Shown: positions 1-8,972, counted from the stretch's first letter. The stretch: DNA of 64,000 nt from Pseudoalteromonas shioyasakiensis (GCF_024518675.1 NZ_JANIGL010000006.1:1-64000), one strand, 5' to 3'. Numbers and translations: made by a program. Notes: a model not told the origin generated them from the sequence alone.

Positions 1-26
1 CGTAGAAATACGGACTGACACCCAAT

Positions 27-144
27 TTGCTTGGTGACAATAGCGTTTTGGACCCACCTGATCCCATGCCGAACTCAGTAGTGAAACGAAACAGCGCCGA
101 TGATAGTGTAGCATTTGTTATGTGAAAATAGGTCATCGCCAGGC
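27..144 (+). rRNA. rrf: 5S ribosomal RNA
   Basis: This is a 5S rRNA of the large ribosomal subunit. The 5' end GCTTGGTGA pairs with the 3' end TCGCCAGGC, and the conserved core (GACCCACCTGATCCCATGCC, then GAACTCAG, then GTGAAACGAAACAGCGCCGATG) is intact. Bases 1-26 are probably the 23S-5S spacer, so the rest of the operon lies to the left. Exact ends are good to a few bases. Confidence 0.93.
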
Positions 145-155
145 TCCAAATTGAG

Positions 156-186
156 AAAGCCCGATTCGAAAGAGTCGGGCTTTTTT
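156..186 (+). terminator. rRNA operon terminator
   Basis: AAAGCCCGA and TCGGGCTTTTTT flank a short loop, giving a GC-rich stem followed by a T run 12 bases after the 5S gene. It is a standard intrinsic terminator. Confidence 0.9.
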
Positions 187-318
187 ACGTTTACAGGAAA
201 GTGAAATAGTAAGCGAGCATAAAGTTAGCGAGCCGCACTGCGTCAACCTGAGCACCGTAGTGTGGCTTGAATATCATGAAACCCATATCATGAAACCCAC
301 GGGTAAAGTTCGTAGCCA

Positions 319-455
319 AGACCCCATACCGGACTCAGTAGTGAAACGAAACAGCTCGAAGGCGAGCCCCGGCCAATGATAGTGTAGCATTTTTATGTGG
401 CTCTCTACCGCTGTGGGCACTACGTCATCCTACTGCGTAGCGCACCATGGCTCCA
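319..455 (+). pseudogene. Decayed second 5S rRNA copy
   Basis: The core ACTCAGTAGTGAAACGAAAC followed by AGC and then AATGATAGTGTAGCATTT repeats the functional 5S gene just upstream. It is interrupted by an insert (GCTCGAAGGCGAGCCCCGG) and by unrelated sequence around 400-440, and the 5' stem is missing. The following GGCTCCA, the terminator and its downstream flank also repeat the first copy. This is a decayed tandem duplication and probably not a working rRNA. Confidence 0.75.
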
Positions 456-463
456 GATAAGAG

Positions 464-494
464 AAAGCCCGATTCGAAAGAGTCGGGCTTTTTA
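464..494 (+). terminator. Duplicate of the rRNA terminator
   Basis: The stem is the same as at 156-186 (AAAGCCCGATTCGAAAGAG then TCGGGCTTTTT), followed by the same flank ACGTTTACAGGAAAGTG. It belongs to the duplicated 5S unit and may act as a back-up terminator. Confidence 0.8.
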
Positions 495-574
495 CGTTTA
501 CAGGAAAGTGAAATAGTAAGCGAGTTAGCGAGAGTAAAGCGTAGGGCTTAACGTGTTGCGCGCTGTCAAAGTTA

Positions 575-600
575 TTGTAGGAGGAGGCTTCAGCCCCGAT
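575..600. repeat. Possible REP-like palindrome
   Basis: TTGTAGGAGGAGGCTTCAGC followed by CCCGA resembles the GTAGGAGCGGCTTTAGCCGC type of REP element known from other gammaproteobacteria. Only one copy is in the window, so this is a resemblance only. I see no gene in 495-721. Confidence 0.25.
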
Positions 601-723
601 TTAAAGCTGCGAGAGTAAAGAGGCGAAGTACTTGACTACCGCGTTTAAAAATTCTTCTGATAAAACTCGCAAACTCGCGTTACTTACAAGTTAATACCAA
701 CTCGCATATTTTATAGATATAAA

Positions 724-746
724 AAAAACCGCTTAAAAGCGGTTTT
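724..746 (-). terminator. galE terminator
   Basis: The complementary arms AAAACCGCTT and AAGCGGTTTT form a stem with T runs on both strands, just beyond the galE stop. It probably works in both directions. Confidence 0.8.
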
Positions 747-765
747 ATAGATTTGGTAGATACTT

Positions 766-1779
766 TTATTTATACCCATTAGGGTTGCTACTTTGCCAAC
801 GCCACGTATCTTGCATCATAATGTCAATGCCTCGTTCTGCTTGCCATTCTAGCTCTTGTAAAGCTTTCTCAGGAGCTGCGTAGCATGCGGCAATATCACC
901 AGGGCGACGAGGTGATACACGATATGGAACTTTTTTACCGCAAGCTTTACTAAAAGCATTAAGCATTTCAAGTACAGAATAGCCATTACCTGTACCAAGG
1001 TTATACACATGGGCACCTGTATGTTGAGCTATTTTATTAAGTGCTTTTAAGTGCCCTAAAGCGAGGTCTACAACATGAATATAATCACGGACACCAGTGC
1101 CATCAATCGTGTCGTAGTCATCACCGAATACACCTAACTGTTTTAGCTTACCAACTGCAACTTGTGATATATAAGGAAGCAGATTGTTTGGGATGCCATT
1201 TGGGTCTTCACCAATAAGCCCTGACTCATGTGCTCCAACAGGGTTAAAGTAGCGTAAAATCGCGAATGCAAAGCGTTCATCAGATTTAGCGATATCTTGT
1301 AGCATCATTTCAACCATCAGCTTTGATGTGCCATAAGGGTTCGTGGTACCACCCACTGGGAAGTCTTCGCGAATAGGTAAGCTTGCAGGATCACCATAAA
1401 CTGTGGCAGATGAACTAAATACTAGCTTGAATACACCTGCATCTCGCATTGCATCAATCAGTGTTAATGTACCTTGTACATTATTTTGGTAGTACTCAAT
1501 CGGTTTTACAACCGATTCGCCTACAGCTTTAAGCCCAGCAAAATGAATGACACTGTCTATCGTATGCTTGGTAAAAATACCTGCTAGGAAGTTTTTATCT
1601 AGAATGTCGCCTTGGTAAAAATGTGCTGATTTTCCAGTAATTTTTTTTACACGTTCAAGTGACTCAACACTAGAGTTACTTAAGTTATCAATGACAACAA
1701 CGTCGTTATTTTGCGTTAATAATTCAACTACGGTGTGTGAGCCAATGTATCCTGCGCCACCAGTTACTAAAATTGTCAT
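766..1779 (-). CDS. galE: UDP-glucose 4-epimerase
   Basis: This cytoplasmic enzyme interconverts UDP-glucose and UDP-galactose, feeding the Leloir pathway and sugar precursors for surface polysaccharide. It is a 337-residue extended SDR protein, the normal length for GalE. The NAD-binding GGAGYIG is at residues 7-13, SSSATVYG at about 122-129, and the catalytic pair Y149/K153 lies in NPYGTSK. The SRRPGD-like segment near residue 293 (PRRPGD) is typical of the family. It stands alone, with an rRNA operon downstream and a divergent gene upstream. No other gal genes are next to it, so a role in envelope sugar supply is as likely as galactose catabolism. Confidence 0.95.
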   Translation of the reverse strand: MTILVTGGAGYIGSHTVVELLTQNNDVVVIDNLSNSSVESLERVKKITGKSAHFYQGDILDKNFLAGIFTKHTIDSVIHFAGLKAVGESVVKPIEYYQNNVQGTLTLIDAMRDAGVFKLVFSSSATVYGDPASLPIREDFPVGGTTNPYGTSKLMVEMMLQDIAKSDERFAFAILRYFNPVGAHESGLIGEDPNGIPNNLLPYISQVAVGKLKQLGVFGDDYDTIDGTGVRDYIHVVDLALGHLKALNKIAQHTGAHVYNLGTGNGYSVLEMLNAFSKACGKKVPYRVSPRRPGDIAACYAAPEKALQELEWQAERGIDIMMQDTWRWQSSNPNGYK

Positions 1780-2001
1780 GGAATCTCCATATATAAGATG
1801 AACTAAGCTAATTTCATCACAAATTCACTTTCATTACATGTTTTAAATTCAAACTTTAGTAATGATACAGTACATTTGTTATATTTTTGATTACAAATAT
1901 TTATAAATGATAACAATCGGCGTTGATTGGGTTAAGCTATAGTTAAGTTGGTGCTGTTATTATTTTAATTAGAATTACCCTGAGTGTTTTTGGAGAATAA
2001 A

Positions 2002-2499
2002 ATGAATACTTTCAAAAAAGTTGTAATGGCCATGGTCTTTGTACTTCCTGCAATTGCACACGCAGGGGAGGCTGTCGTAAAGTGGCAAGACTTTAACGAT
2101 TATCGAGATGTACGTCCTTCTAATGATACTAAAGGGGCTTACCATAAACGTATTGCTTCTAGCTTTGAAAAGCACTTTAGTAAACTGGCTGAGCAACTAC
2201 CTGAAGGTTATAAGTTTAACGTTGAAGTGACTGAACTTGATTTAGCGGGCGATGTTCGTTTTGGTGGTATGAATGAACTTAGAATTATCAAACCAATTTA
2301 CTTTCCGCGTATTGAGTTTAAATACTCTCTGGCTGATAGCGAAGGGAAAATTATTACTGAAAGCGACAATATCTCGCTAAAAGATATGGGTTTTATGGAT
2401 AGAATTAAAATGGGTCGTGATGAAGAGTTTTATTATGATAAACGCTTGATTACGGACTGGTTTGATAAAGAATTACTGCCTCAAATTAACCAGAAATAG
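2002..2499 (+). CDS. Secreted DUF3016-like protein
   Basis: This is a 165-residue exported protein of unknown function. The start at 2002 is chosen because GGAG at 1992-1995 lies 6 bases upstream and the protein then begins with a clear signal peptide (MNTFKKVVMAMVFVLPAIAH, cleaved near AHA-G). An upstream ATG at 1984 would include the ribosome site in the coding region. The mature part starts with VKWQDFNDYRDVRPS, which matches my recollection of the DUF3016 family common in Alteromonadales. It is monocistronic and followed by its own terminator. It may be periplasmic, as no lipobox is seen. The function is not known. Confidence 0.75.
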   Translation: MNTFKKVVMAMVFVLPAIAHAGEAVVKWQDFNDYRDVRPSNDTKGAYHKRIASSFEKHFSKLAEQLPEGYKFNVEVTELDLAGDVRFGGMNELRIIKPIYFPRIEFKYSLADSEGKIITESDNISLKDMGFMDRIKMGRDEEFYYDKRLITDWFDKELLPQINQK

Positions 2500-2506
2500 T
2501 GAGCAT

Positions 2507-2535
2507 AAGCGCTGACTTGATCAGTTAGCGCTTTT
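2507..2535. terminator. Bidirectional terminator
   Basis: AAGCGCT and AGCGCTT arms around a short loop are followed by TTTT. It sits between the convergent genes at 2002-2499 and 2539-2829. Confidence 0.75.
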
Positions 2536-2538
2536 AGA

Positions 2539-2829
2539 TCACTTAAATGTAGCTAACAATTGTAGTAATTGTTGTAATTTAAGTACCGTCGTTTTTAGTT
2601 TTTCCTCATTAAACCCGTCAGAACTTAAACTTTCTACATCTGCAGCGACATCTAACACATACGGTTTAAACCTTTTTGCTTCAAAGCCAAAGCCTGCCTC
2701 TGCAGGGAACAATGATTTGAATTTACCATGGCCTTGTTGTTGAAGTTCATCTAACTTTTTATCAGCATCAAGTGATTGACGATAAACAACTTTTAAGTTT
2801 GCATTGAGTTGCTCGATAATTGAATCCAT
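2539..2829 (-). CDS. Small helical protein, unknown
   Basis: This is a 96-residue protein that I do not recognise. It has no signal peptide or membrane segment. Residues 1-30 (MDSIIEQLNANLKVVYRQSL) and 75-96 (a Leu/Gln-rich end) look helical and amphipathic, around a central segment rich in Phe and Lys (KFKSLFPAEAGFGFEAKRFK). Such a layout fits a small cytoplasmic protein that forms a helical pair. It is convergent with the DUF3016-like gene and transcribed away from the small gene at 2902. Codon use looks like that of its neighbours. It is probably a real gene, because the frame is open and the gene fills the gap exactly. Confidence 0.6.
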   Translation of the reverse strand: MDSIIEQLNANLKVVYRQSLDADKKLDELQQQGHGKFKSLFPAEAGFGFEAKRFKPYVLDVAADVESLSSDGFNEEKLKTTVLKLQQLLQLLATFK

Positions 2830-2901
2830 TTTTTTCCTAAAGCTTTAGACTGCAATGCCGATATACTACTTGGATTGTAATTAAAAGTCAGGTACTGAAC
2901 T

Positions 2902-3111
2902 ATGAATATATCAGGTGGAAATTTACCTGCCATGAGTGGCGCAGGTGAAAGTGCAGAAGTTTATAGTGCTGCGCTTGCGAAAAAGCAACAAAAAGCCGAT
3001 GGCGCTGCTGCTTTAGCATTAATTGAAGGTGCCGCATCTTCGAGTGTTGCACAAACACCAGCCAAGTCTGTTACGGCTACACTGGGCAATAACGTAAACG
3101 TATACGTTTAA
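2902..3111 (+). CDS. Small Ala-rich protein, YjfB-like
   Basis: This is a 69-residue protein rich in Ala, Gly and Ser, with no signal peptide. It begins MNISGGNLPAMSGAGESAEV and ends TLGNNVNVYV. The layout (short N-terminal Ser/Gly segment, a KKQQKADGAAAL helix, and a final GNNVNV-type tail) resembles the small putative motility proteins grouped with YjfB. That resemblance is weak and from memory. The last four bases overlap the end of convergent epmB. There is no flagellar gene in the window to support a motility role. Confidence 0.5.
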   Translation: MNISGGNLPAMSGAGESAEVYSAALAKKQQKADGAAALALIEGAASSSVAQTPAKSVTATLGNNVNVYV

Positions 3112-4121
3112 ATTAGTTTCAGATCGATAGGGGTTTTGCTTTGCTGCCCGCCAATCTCTCGAACTAACTTAGGTACTAAAAATCCTGGCAATGCAATTAG
3201 CATATCAGCGAGGATTTTTCGTGCCTGATTCTCAGCAATATCAAAATGACTTGCACCTGAAACTTTGTCTAACAAGTACAAATAGTAAGGTAATATATCC
3301 GCATCAAACAATGCCTCACTAAGTGCTATTTGTGCTGCACTTGAATCATTTACTTCTTTTAAAATAACTGCTTGGTTAAGCAAAGTAACACCTGCTTTTT
3401 TTAATAGTTGCATAGCAGCTTTAAAATCATCATCTACTTCATTGGCGTGATTTATATGGTTGATAAATATAACTTTTAAAGGTGACTTCGCTAAACGATC
3501 GCAAAGCTGTTCTGTTATTCTTGCGGGTATTACTACTGGTAAGCGACTATGAATACGCATGCGTTTAATTTGCGGTAATTGTTCTAGTTCATCCATAAAC
3601 CAACTGATCGCATCATCTTTGGCCATCAGTGGATCGCCACCACTAAGAATAACCTCATTGATATTATCGTCTGATTTTATGTACTCCAGCGCATCAACTA
3701 AACTACGCTTGTTTAGCTGGTTTTCTTGATAGGGAAAGTGGCGGCGAAAGCAGTATCTACAATTTACCGCACAACCTGTTTTAAACATTACTAGCACACG
3801 GGATTTATATTTGTGTAGTAGTCCTGCTTGCTTATTGTCTTGCTCTTGCAGAGGGTCGTTACTAAACCCGGTTTTTTCAATAAACTCTTGGTGGCGTGGC
3901 ATTACTTGCAGTAAAAGTGGATCGTTTGCATCCCCATAGCGCATTTTTTTTATAAAGGGTATTGGCACGCGCACAGGAAACAAACTACGGGCTTTTATGT
4001 CCTTTTCATGTACTTGGCTTGATAACCCGACCATTTCGAGTAAGGTTTTTGGGCAAGTAACAACATTAGCTAATTCTTTTTGCCAGTTTTTATGCAAATT
4101 TGCTTCATTTCTTTGTATCAT
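3108..4121 (-). CDS. epmB: EF-P Lys34 (R)-beta-lysine mutase
   Basis: This radical SAM, PLP-dependent lysine 2,3-aminomutase makes (R)-beta-lysine, which EpmA then attaches to Lys34 of EF-P. The 337-residue length is right for EpmB and shorter than catabolic aminomutases. The iron-sulfur motif CxxxCxxC is at C117, C121 and C124 (GCAVNCRYC). LSGGDPL near residue 160 is the glycine-rich segment typical of the family. It is divergent from efp with only 42 bases between the two starts, so the main efp promoter must lie close to or within the 5' end of epmB. With efp and epmA on the other side, the complete modification route is in one place. Confidence 0.95.
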   Translation of the reverse strand: MIQRNEANLHKNWQKELANVVTCPKTLLEMVGLSSQVHEKDIKARSLFPVRVPIPFIKKMRYGDANDPLLLQVMPRHQEFIEKTGFSNDPLQEQDNKQAGLLHKYKSRVLVMFKTGCAVNCRYCFRRHFPYQENQLNKRSLVDALEYIKSDDNINEVILSGGDPLMAKDDAISWFMDELEQLPQIKRMRIHSRLPVVIPARITEQLCDRLAKSPLKVIFINHINHANEVDDDFKAAMQLLKKAGVTLLNQAVILKEVNDSSAAQIALSEALFDADILPYYLYLLDKVSGASHFDIAENQARKILADMLIALPGFLVPKLVREIGGQQSKTPIDLKLI

Positions 4122-4163
4122 TGGTAAGTAGATTACTCGAAAAATTATTAAACAGAGGAAACG

Positions 4164-4730
4164 ATGGCGAATTATAGCACTAATGAGTTCAAGGGCGGCC
4201 TAAAAATTATGATGGACGGCGAACCTTGTAGTATTTTAGAAAATGAAATGGTTAAACCTGGCAAAGGCCAAGCATTTAACCGTGTTCGTATCCGTAAGCT
4301 TATCTCTGGTAAAGTTCTTGAAAAAACATTTAAGTCAGGTGAGTCTGTTGAAGGCGCTGATGTAATGGATACTGATCTTGCTTATCTTTATACTGATGGT
4401 GAGTTTTGGCATTTCATGAACAACGAAACATTTGAACAAATCGCTGCTGATGAAAAAGCATTGGGTGACGCAGGTAAGTGGTTAGTTGAAAATGATGTTT
4501 GTACAATAACTTTGTGGAACGGCAGCCCAATTGCTGTGACTCCGCCTAACTTTGTTGAACTTGAAATCACCGAAACAGATCCAGGCCTCAAAGGCGATAC
4601 TGCAGGCACGGGTGGCAAGCCAGCTACTTTAAGTACAGGTGCTGTTGTACGTGTTCCATTATTTGTGCAAATAGGTGAAGTAATTAAAGTCGATACGCGT
4701 AGTGGTGAATACGTAAGCCGTGTTAAGTAA
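4164..4730 (+). CDS. efp: Elongation factor P
   Basis: EF-P enters the ribosome E site and rescues stalling at consecutive prolines. It is 188 residues, the normal length, with the KOW-like N-terminal domain and two OB domains. Lys34 in VKPGKGQAF is the residue modified by beta-lysine, and the sequence around it is of the EpmA/EpmB-modified type, matching the neighbouring enzymes. A strong AGAGGAAACG ribosome site precedes the ATG. A terminator hairpin follows directly, so most efp transcripts probably end before epmA. The low-GC codon use is similar to that of the neighbours. Confidence 0.97.
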   Translation: MANYSTNEFKGGLKIMMDGEPCSILENEMVKPGKGQAFNRVRIRKLISGKVLEKTFKSGESVEGADVMDTDLAYLYTDGEFWHFMNNETFEQIAADEKALGDAGKWLVENDVCTITLWNGSPIAVTPPNFVELEITETDPGLKGDTAGTGGKPATLSTGAVVRVPLFVQIGEVIKVDTRSGEYVSRVK

Positions 4731-4750
4731 GCATTAACATGACTTAATTA

Positions 4751-4778
4751 AATCCCAGCTTAAGCTGGGATTTTTTTT
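4751..4778 (+). terminator. Terminator between efp and epmA
   Basis: AATCCCAGCTTAAGCTGGGA is a perfect palindromic stem followed by TTTTTTTT. The GGAG ribosome site of epmA starts immediately after the T run. epmA therefore depends on readthrough or on a promoter inside efp. Confidence 0.9.
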
Positions 4779-4787
4779 GGAGAAAAT

Positions 4788-5762
4788 ATGTCAGCAGATC
4801 TATGGGCGCCTAGTGCGCAGGTTACAACGTTGCAACAGCGAGCCGTGATTTTACGCACTATTCGTGAGTTTTTTTATCAGCGCAATGTGATGGAAGTCGA
4901 AACCCCTAGCTTAAGTGCTGCAAGCGTCACTGATATACATTTGGCGAGCTTTAATACGCATTTTGTCGGCCCAGGCTATGCAGCAGGGCTCGATTTATAT
5001 CTACAAACATCACCTGAATTTGCAATGAAACGGCTGCTAGCGGCAGGCAGTGGTGCCATTTATCAAATCTGTAAAGCATTTAGGAATGAAGAGGCTGGTA
5101 AGCATCATAATCCTGAGTTTACTATGTTGGAATGGTATCGCCCAGGGTTTGATGAATTTGCATTAATGGATGAAATAGATGAGTTAATGCAATTAGTGCT
5201 TGGTGTACAACCCGCTGAGCGGTTAACTTATCAGCAGGCCTTTGAGCAAGTGTTAGGCCTTGATCCTCTCGTAGCAACTCTTGAGCAATTACAACAACTT
5301 GCTACTGAGCAGGGCTTTGCTGATATTGCTGCAGAAGAAACCCACCGTGATACGTTATTGCAATTGTTATTCTGCATGAAAGTTGAGCCTATGATAGGCC
5401 AAGATAAGCCTTGCTTTGTTTACCACTTTCCGGCCTCTCAAGCCGCTCTAGCAAGCATTTGTGAGCACGATGAGCGCGTTGCTGGACGATTTGAGCTTTA
5501 TTATCAAAACATGGAGCTGGCTAATGGCTTTAATGAGCTTACAGACGCTCAGGAGCAAGCGAAAAGGTTTATGGATGATAATGCCTATCGTAAAAAAAAT
5601 AACTTGAACGAGGTACCTATAGACTCGCGCTTAATTAAAGCGCTAGAGCATGGTTTGCCGCAATGTGCAGGTGTCGCACTTGGAATTGACAGGTTAGTGA
5701 TGTTAGCGACACAAAAACAAACAATAAAAGAAGTCATCGCATTTGATGTAGATAGGGCTTAA
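4788..5762 (+). CDS. epmA: EF-P beta-lysine ligase
   Basis: EpmA (PoxA/YjeA/GenX) uses ATP to activate (R)-beta-lysine and transfer it to Lys34 of EF-P. It is a 324-residue class II lysyl-tRNA synthetase paralogue that lacks the anticodon-binding domain. Motif 2 is visible as [14 protein letters not shown] near residue 100, and motif 3 as [11 protein letters not shown] near residue 303. The start has GGAGAAAAT just upstream, directly after the efp terminator. The stoichiometry implied by the terminator (much EF-P, little ligase) suits an enzyme that acts catalytically on an abundant factor. Confidence 0.95.
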   Translation: MSADLWAPSAQVTTLQQRAVILRTIREFFYQRNVMEVETPSLSAASVTDIHLASFNTHFVGPGYAAGLDLYLQTSPEFAMKRLLAAGSGAIYQICKAFRNEEAGKHHNPEFTMLEWYRPGFDEFALMDEIDELMQLVLGVQPAERLTYQQAFEQVLGLDPLVATLEQLQQLATEQGFADIAAEETHRDTLLQLLFCMKVEPMIGQDKPCFVYHFPASQAALASICEHDERVAGRFELYYQNMELANGFNELTDAQEQAKRFMDDNAYRKKNNLNEVPIDSRLIKALEHGLPQCAGVALGIDRLVMLATQKQTIKEVIAFDVDRA

Positions 5763-5769
5763 TTGAAGA

Positions 5770-5827
5770 GCTAGGTACTAGGTAACTAGATGCTAGGAAA
5801 TCCTAGTACCTAATAACCTAGCACCTA
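5770..5827. repeat. Heptad-repeat hairpin element
   Basis: The sequence splits into 7-base units: GCTAGGT, ACTAGGT, AACTAGA, TGCTAGG on the left, then AAATCCT, AGTACCT, AATAACC, TAGCACC on the right. The right units are roughly the reverse complement of the left ones, so the element can fold into an imperfect hairpin. It lies between the convergent epmA and TonB-receptor genes and may serve as a terminator, although no T run is present. It belongs to a family of such elements in this window. Confidence 0.7.
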
Positions 5828-5831
5828 TTAA

Positions 5832-7925
5832 TTATAATTCGTATATGAACGTAACACCTGCAACCATTGGCTCACCAAATTGTGTATAGGTGTGCGTTTG
5901 CCAACCGTCAGTAGGATCATTACCAAACTCGAAACCACGAGTAGGCACTTCTTCATCAAACACGTTACGTGCCCAGGCGCGAATTGACCATTGATCAGCC
6001 TCGTAACCAGCAGTGAAGTTAACTAAATTAACACTGGGGGCTTGCGAGTTGTGACTATCAGAGAAGTAGTAATCATCTTTACCTTCAACACCAATTGTGG
6101 CAAATAACTCATTAGTGAAGTTATAGCGCGCCGTGAATGCGTATTGGTATTTAGGTGATTGTGCTTGCTCTCGGCCATCTTGATCTAAACCCGATTGCGC
6201 TACAAAATCATTGATTTTAGTATTTAAATATCCCGCACTACCGGTTATAAATAGATCATCAGTTAATTGGTAGCTGCCTTCAATCTCCAGCCCATAGTTT
6301 TCACCGGAGCTGGCATTATCAACATAACCTGTAAATTTCTGGTCTTGAACTTGCCAAGCTTTTAGCTGCATATCTTCACGGTACATGTAAAATGCTGCTA
6401 ACCGCAGTGTAAACTTATCATCCAATGAACTGCCTTTGACACCAAACTCACCACTCCATAAATACTCTGGAGCAAAACTTGTGTGGTTTTGAAAAAAATC
6501 TGCATCTAGATTCAGGCCGTCATCTTTTGCTTTTGCTAATGCTTCAGAGTTAATACCGCCTGCTTTATAGCCACGAGTAAGACTAGTGTAGATCATGGTA
6601 CGATCAATAACTTGATATTCAAGAGCTAGTTTACCGCCCACCATTAGATCATCAGTTTCTTCAATAAAGCCATTATTGTCAGTGTAATCACCTTGGTATT
6701 GCTCTATACGTAGTCCAGTCACTAACGTTGTTTTATTACCGATAGGCGTGGCTAACTGACCATAAATAGCAGTGTTATTGGTTTCATATTTTGAAGCAAA
6801 CGGGTTTGATAACCATGTGTATTGACGTTCTAAATCAACATCTCTGCCTTGATAATAAAGCCCAGCTACCCAGTTACCGCCTTTACCATTAAATTGCAGC
6901 TCAGCAGCTTGGTCTTGACGATCACGTAAATAAATATCAGTGGAGCTATAGCCTTCAGGATGCAGACCAGCTGCACACAATTCTGGCTCATTTGCATCGT
7001 TGCATACCCAGTCTTCATCAAAGCTATATACTAAATCACTATCAATACCTGAGAGATTTAAGCTAACGTCAAATAAATCAAAGCCTGTGTAAATATTGGC
7101 AAGACCAACAGCAATACTCTCTTGGTTATCCTGGCCAGGCTCATCAGCTACGCTGTTGCGGCTGTTATCAAGGGTAAATGCATCGTAGCCGTTGTTGATA
7201 TCAATGTAATGAACGCTTAGCTCTGAGCGTAAATGATCTGTAAGTTGGCTATGTAGTTTAAAGCGGCCAACCATTTCATCTTGCTGTTGTGTTGGTCTAT
7301 CTAGGTATAAATTGTCTTGATAACCGTCAGATTCACGTTGATAAATACTACCACGTACTGCGGTGCTATCAGTGATACCGATACCTGCGGTAACCCCTGC
7401 TTCATAACTATTGTAGTTACCGGCGCCGAGCTGCACTTTGACATTTGGGTCAAAAGTGGGATCGGCTGATTCCATTTGAATCATACCCGCCATACCATCG
7501 GCACCAAAACGCGTCCCTTGCGGACCACGGTAAATTTCAATTTGGTCTACGTCAAATAACAGCGAGCTGCCACCTAAACCCGAATAATTAATACCGTCAA
7601 TAACTAAGCCAACAGATGGGTTAATGGGATCAACAAACTGAGAGCGTAGACCCACCCCACGAATTTGAATATAACGCCCGCGCGATGCCCCTGCTGAAAA
7701 GTTTACATTGGCTGCACTGGCAAGCATTTCATCGAGAAATGTGGCACCACGTTCATTAATTTCGTGCTCACTGAATAAACTCGCACTAGCGCTTAATGTT
7801 TGAATGCTTTCTTTTTGAAAATCTCCAGTGACCACTATTTTTTCAAGATCGGTATCTTCAGCAAGCGCTGGAACGCTCAACAATGGTAATAGTGCAGCAG
7901 TAATTAAAGACAGACGTAGTTTCAT
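5832..7925 (-). CDS. TonB-dependent outer membrane receptor
   Basis: This receptor imports a ligand, probably a siderophore or other iron source, across the outer membrane using TonB energy. The product is about 697 residues. It has a signal peptide (MKLRLSLITAALLPLLSVPA, cleaved after ALA), then the TonB box EKIVVTG, a plug domain to about residue 150 (YRGPQGTRFGADGMAG is the typical plug end), and a 22-strand barrel whose last residue pattern is VTFIYEL. The frame stays open to 7976, but that start lies inside a Fur-like site. I therefore take the Met at 7925, though its GGAG is 12 bases away; the Met at 7943 is the alternative. Iron regulation is inferred from the site. The ligand is unknown. 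Confidence 0.88.
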   Translation of the reverse strand: MKLRLSLITAALLPLLSVPALAEDTDLEKIVVTGDFQKESIQTLSASASLFSEHEINERGATFLDEMLASAANVNFSAGASRGRYIQIRGVGLRSQFVDPINPSVGLVIDGINYSGLGGSSLLFDVDQIEIYRGPQGTRFGADGMAGMIQMESADPTFDPNVKVQLGAGNYNSYEAGVTAGIGITDSTAVRGSIYQRESDGYQDNLYLDRPTQQQDEMVGRFKLHSQLTDHLRSELSVHYIDINNGYDAFTLDNSRNSVADEPGQDNQESIAVGLANIYTGFDLFDVSLNLSGIDSDLVYSFDEDWVCNDANEPELCAAGLHPEGYSSTDIYLRDRQDQAAELQFNGKGGNWVAGLYYQGRDVDLERQYTWLSNPFASKYETNNTAIYGQLATPIGNKTTLVTGLRIEQYQGDYTDNNGFIEETDDLMVGGKLALEYQVIDRTMIYTSLTRGYKAGGINSEALAKAKDDGLNLDADFFQNHTSFAPEYLWSGEFGVKGSSLDDKFTLRLAAFYMYREDMQLKAWQVQDQKFTGYVDNASSGENYGLEIEGSYQLTDDLFITGSAGYLNTKINDFVAQSGLDQDGREQAQSPKYQYAFTARYNFTNELFATIGVEGKDDYYFSDSHNSQAPSVNLVNFTAGYEADQWSIRAWARNVFDEEVPTRGFEFGNDPTDGWQTHTYTQFGEPMVAGVTFIYEL

Positions 7926-7956
7926 TCGGTTTCTTAACTCCATTTCAGGGACGTGC

Positions 7957-7976
7957 ATGATAACAACTATTCTCAT
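7957..7976 (-). promoter_or_regulatory. Possible Fur box
   Basis: On the minus strand ATGAGAATAGTTGTTATCAT has palindromic arms ATGAnAA and TTnTCAT and resembles the GATAAT-type Fur consensus. It lies about 30-50 bases upstream of the probable start of the TonB receptor. Confidence 0.5.
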
Positions 7977-8045
7977 TAAAGTCGTGATACCAGCTGTATA
8001 AATATGCTATAAACGCGCACAGTATACATAATTAGGAATATTAAT

Positions 8046-8441
8046 ATGACCTTTAAAGTTGATTTTAAAGTGCGTGATTATGAATGTGATCTACAAGGTA
8101 TAGTAAATAATAGTGTCTATTTTAACTACCTTGAGCATGCTCGTCATGAGTTTTTGCATGCCAACGGTATTGATTTTGCTAAGCTTGCTCGAGAAAAAAT
8201 AAACCTTGTAGTGATGCGCAGTGAAATGGATTACAAGCAATCACTACTCCCTGGCGATGAGTTTTATGTCGTGGTGGAGCCTGAGCGTATAAGCCGATTA
8301 AAGTTTGGCTTTCGTCAAACTGTAATACGCAAAGATGATGAAAAAGTAATGTTAAAAGCGCTGGTCATTGGCACATCTGTTAATGAACATGGGCGACCTT
8401 TTTTGCCAGAAGAAATAGATCATCTATTTAAAGCCATATAG
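8046..8441 (+). CDS. Acyl-CoA thioesterase, YbgC/FadM-like
   Basis: This is a 131-residue hotdog-fold thioesterase of the 4HBT family, a cytoplasmic enzyme that hydrolyses acyl-CoA or related thioesters. The N-terminal motif RDYECDLQGIVNNSVYFNYL carries the family's conserved Asp followed by Gly-Ile-Val-Asn and the helix that packs in the hotdog fold. The length is normal. It is divergent from the TonB receptor and shares an intergenic region of about 120 bases with it. The substrate cannot be told from sequence. There is no Tol-Pal cluster next to it, so it is not the usual ybgC locus. Confidence 0.8.
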   Translation: MTFKVDFKVRDYECDLQGIVNNSVYFNYLEHARHEFLHANGIDFAKLAREKINLVVMRSEMDYKQSLLPGDEFYVVVEPERISRLKFGFRQTVIRKDDEKVMLKALVIGTSVNEHGRPFLPEEIDHLFKAI

Positions 8442-8570
8442 ATAATTCTTATGGTTGAGCTTTTATTACTATCTTAGAACAATTTTTTACATTAAAAACA
8501 TGCATTATTAACGGTATCTGTGGTTAATTATTGCTATTATGTTCCGATTGAGTTTTAGGTTAGTAATTAC

Positions 8571-8972
8571 ATGAAATTAGCAGCAATACCGATGCTTATT
8601 ATCGGTTTTTGTATTGGCTGCTCATCGACAGGGACAGTCACCAGTGAGCAATTAAAATACACTAAGTGGCAACTATCACGCGTTGATGGTCTAGCAATTC
8701 CTGCGTCTTATAACGCATCCTTAAGTTTTATTGAAGCATTACAAGTTAATGGCTTTGCCGGTTGTAACAAATTTTTTGGTGAGGGTGATTTAATGGATAA
8801 TCAATTAAGCATCAATAAACTAGGTATGACAAGAAAGTCTTGCGGCGAGCAACTTGATCAATTTGAGCAACAATTACTCGATTCTTTAAAGCAAGGTGCC
8901 CAGATCCAATTGCAATCACAGCAATTGATTTTAAATGGCGAACAAACCTTTGTGTTTATTCCAGCAAGTTAA
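8571..8972 (+). CDS. META-domain lipoprotein (HslJ-like)
   Basis: This is a small exported lipoprotein of 133 residues. The signal peptide ends in the lipobox IGC-SS (Cys17), which would be lipidated. From about residue 30 a META domain begins (LKYTKWQLSRVDG), with the diagnostic GFAGCNKFFGEG near residue 63 and the paired RKSCG. HslJ proteins of this kind are linked to novobiocin resistance and heat shock in E. coli, but the biochemical role is unclear. A second META protein, fused to another domain, lies at 44209-45000. It is monocistronic, and the TPP riboswitch starts about 60 bases downstream. Confidence 0.8.
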   Translation: MKLAAIPMLIIGFCIGCSSTGTVTSEQLKYTKWQLSRVDGLAIPASYNASLSFIEALQVNGFAGCNKFFGEGDLMDNQLSINKLGMTRKSCGEQLDQFEQQLLDSLKQGAQIQLQSQQLILNGEQTFVFIPAS

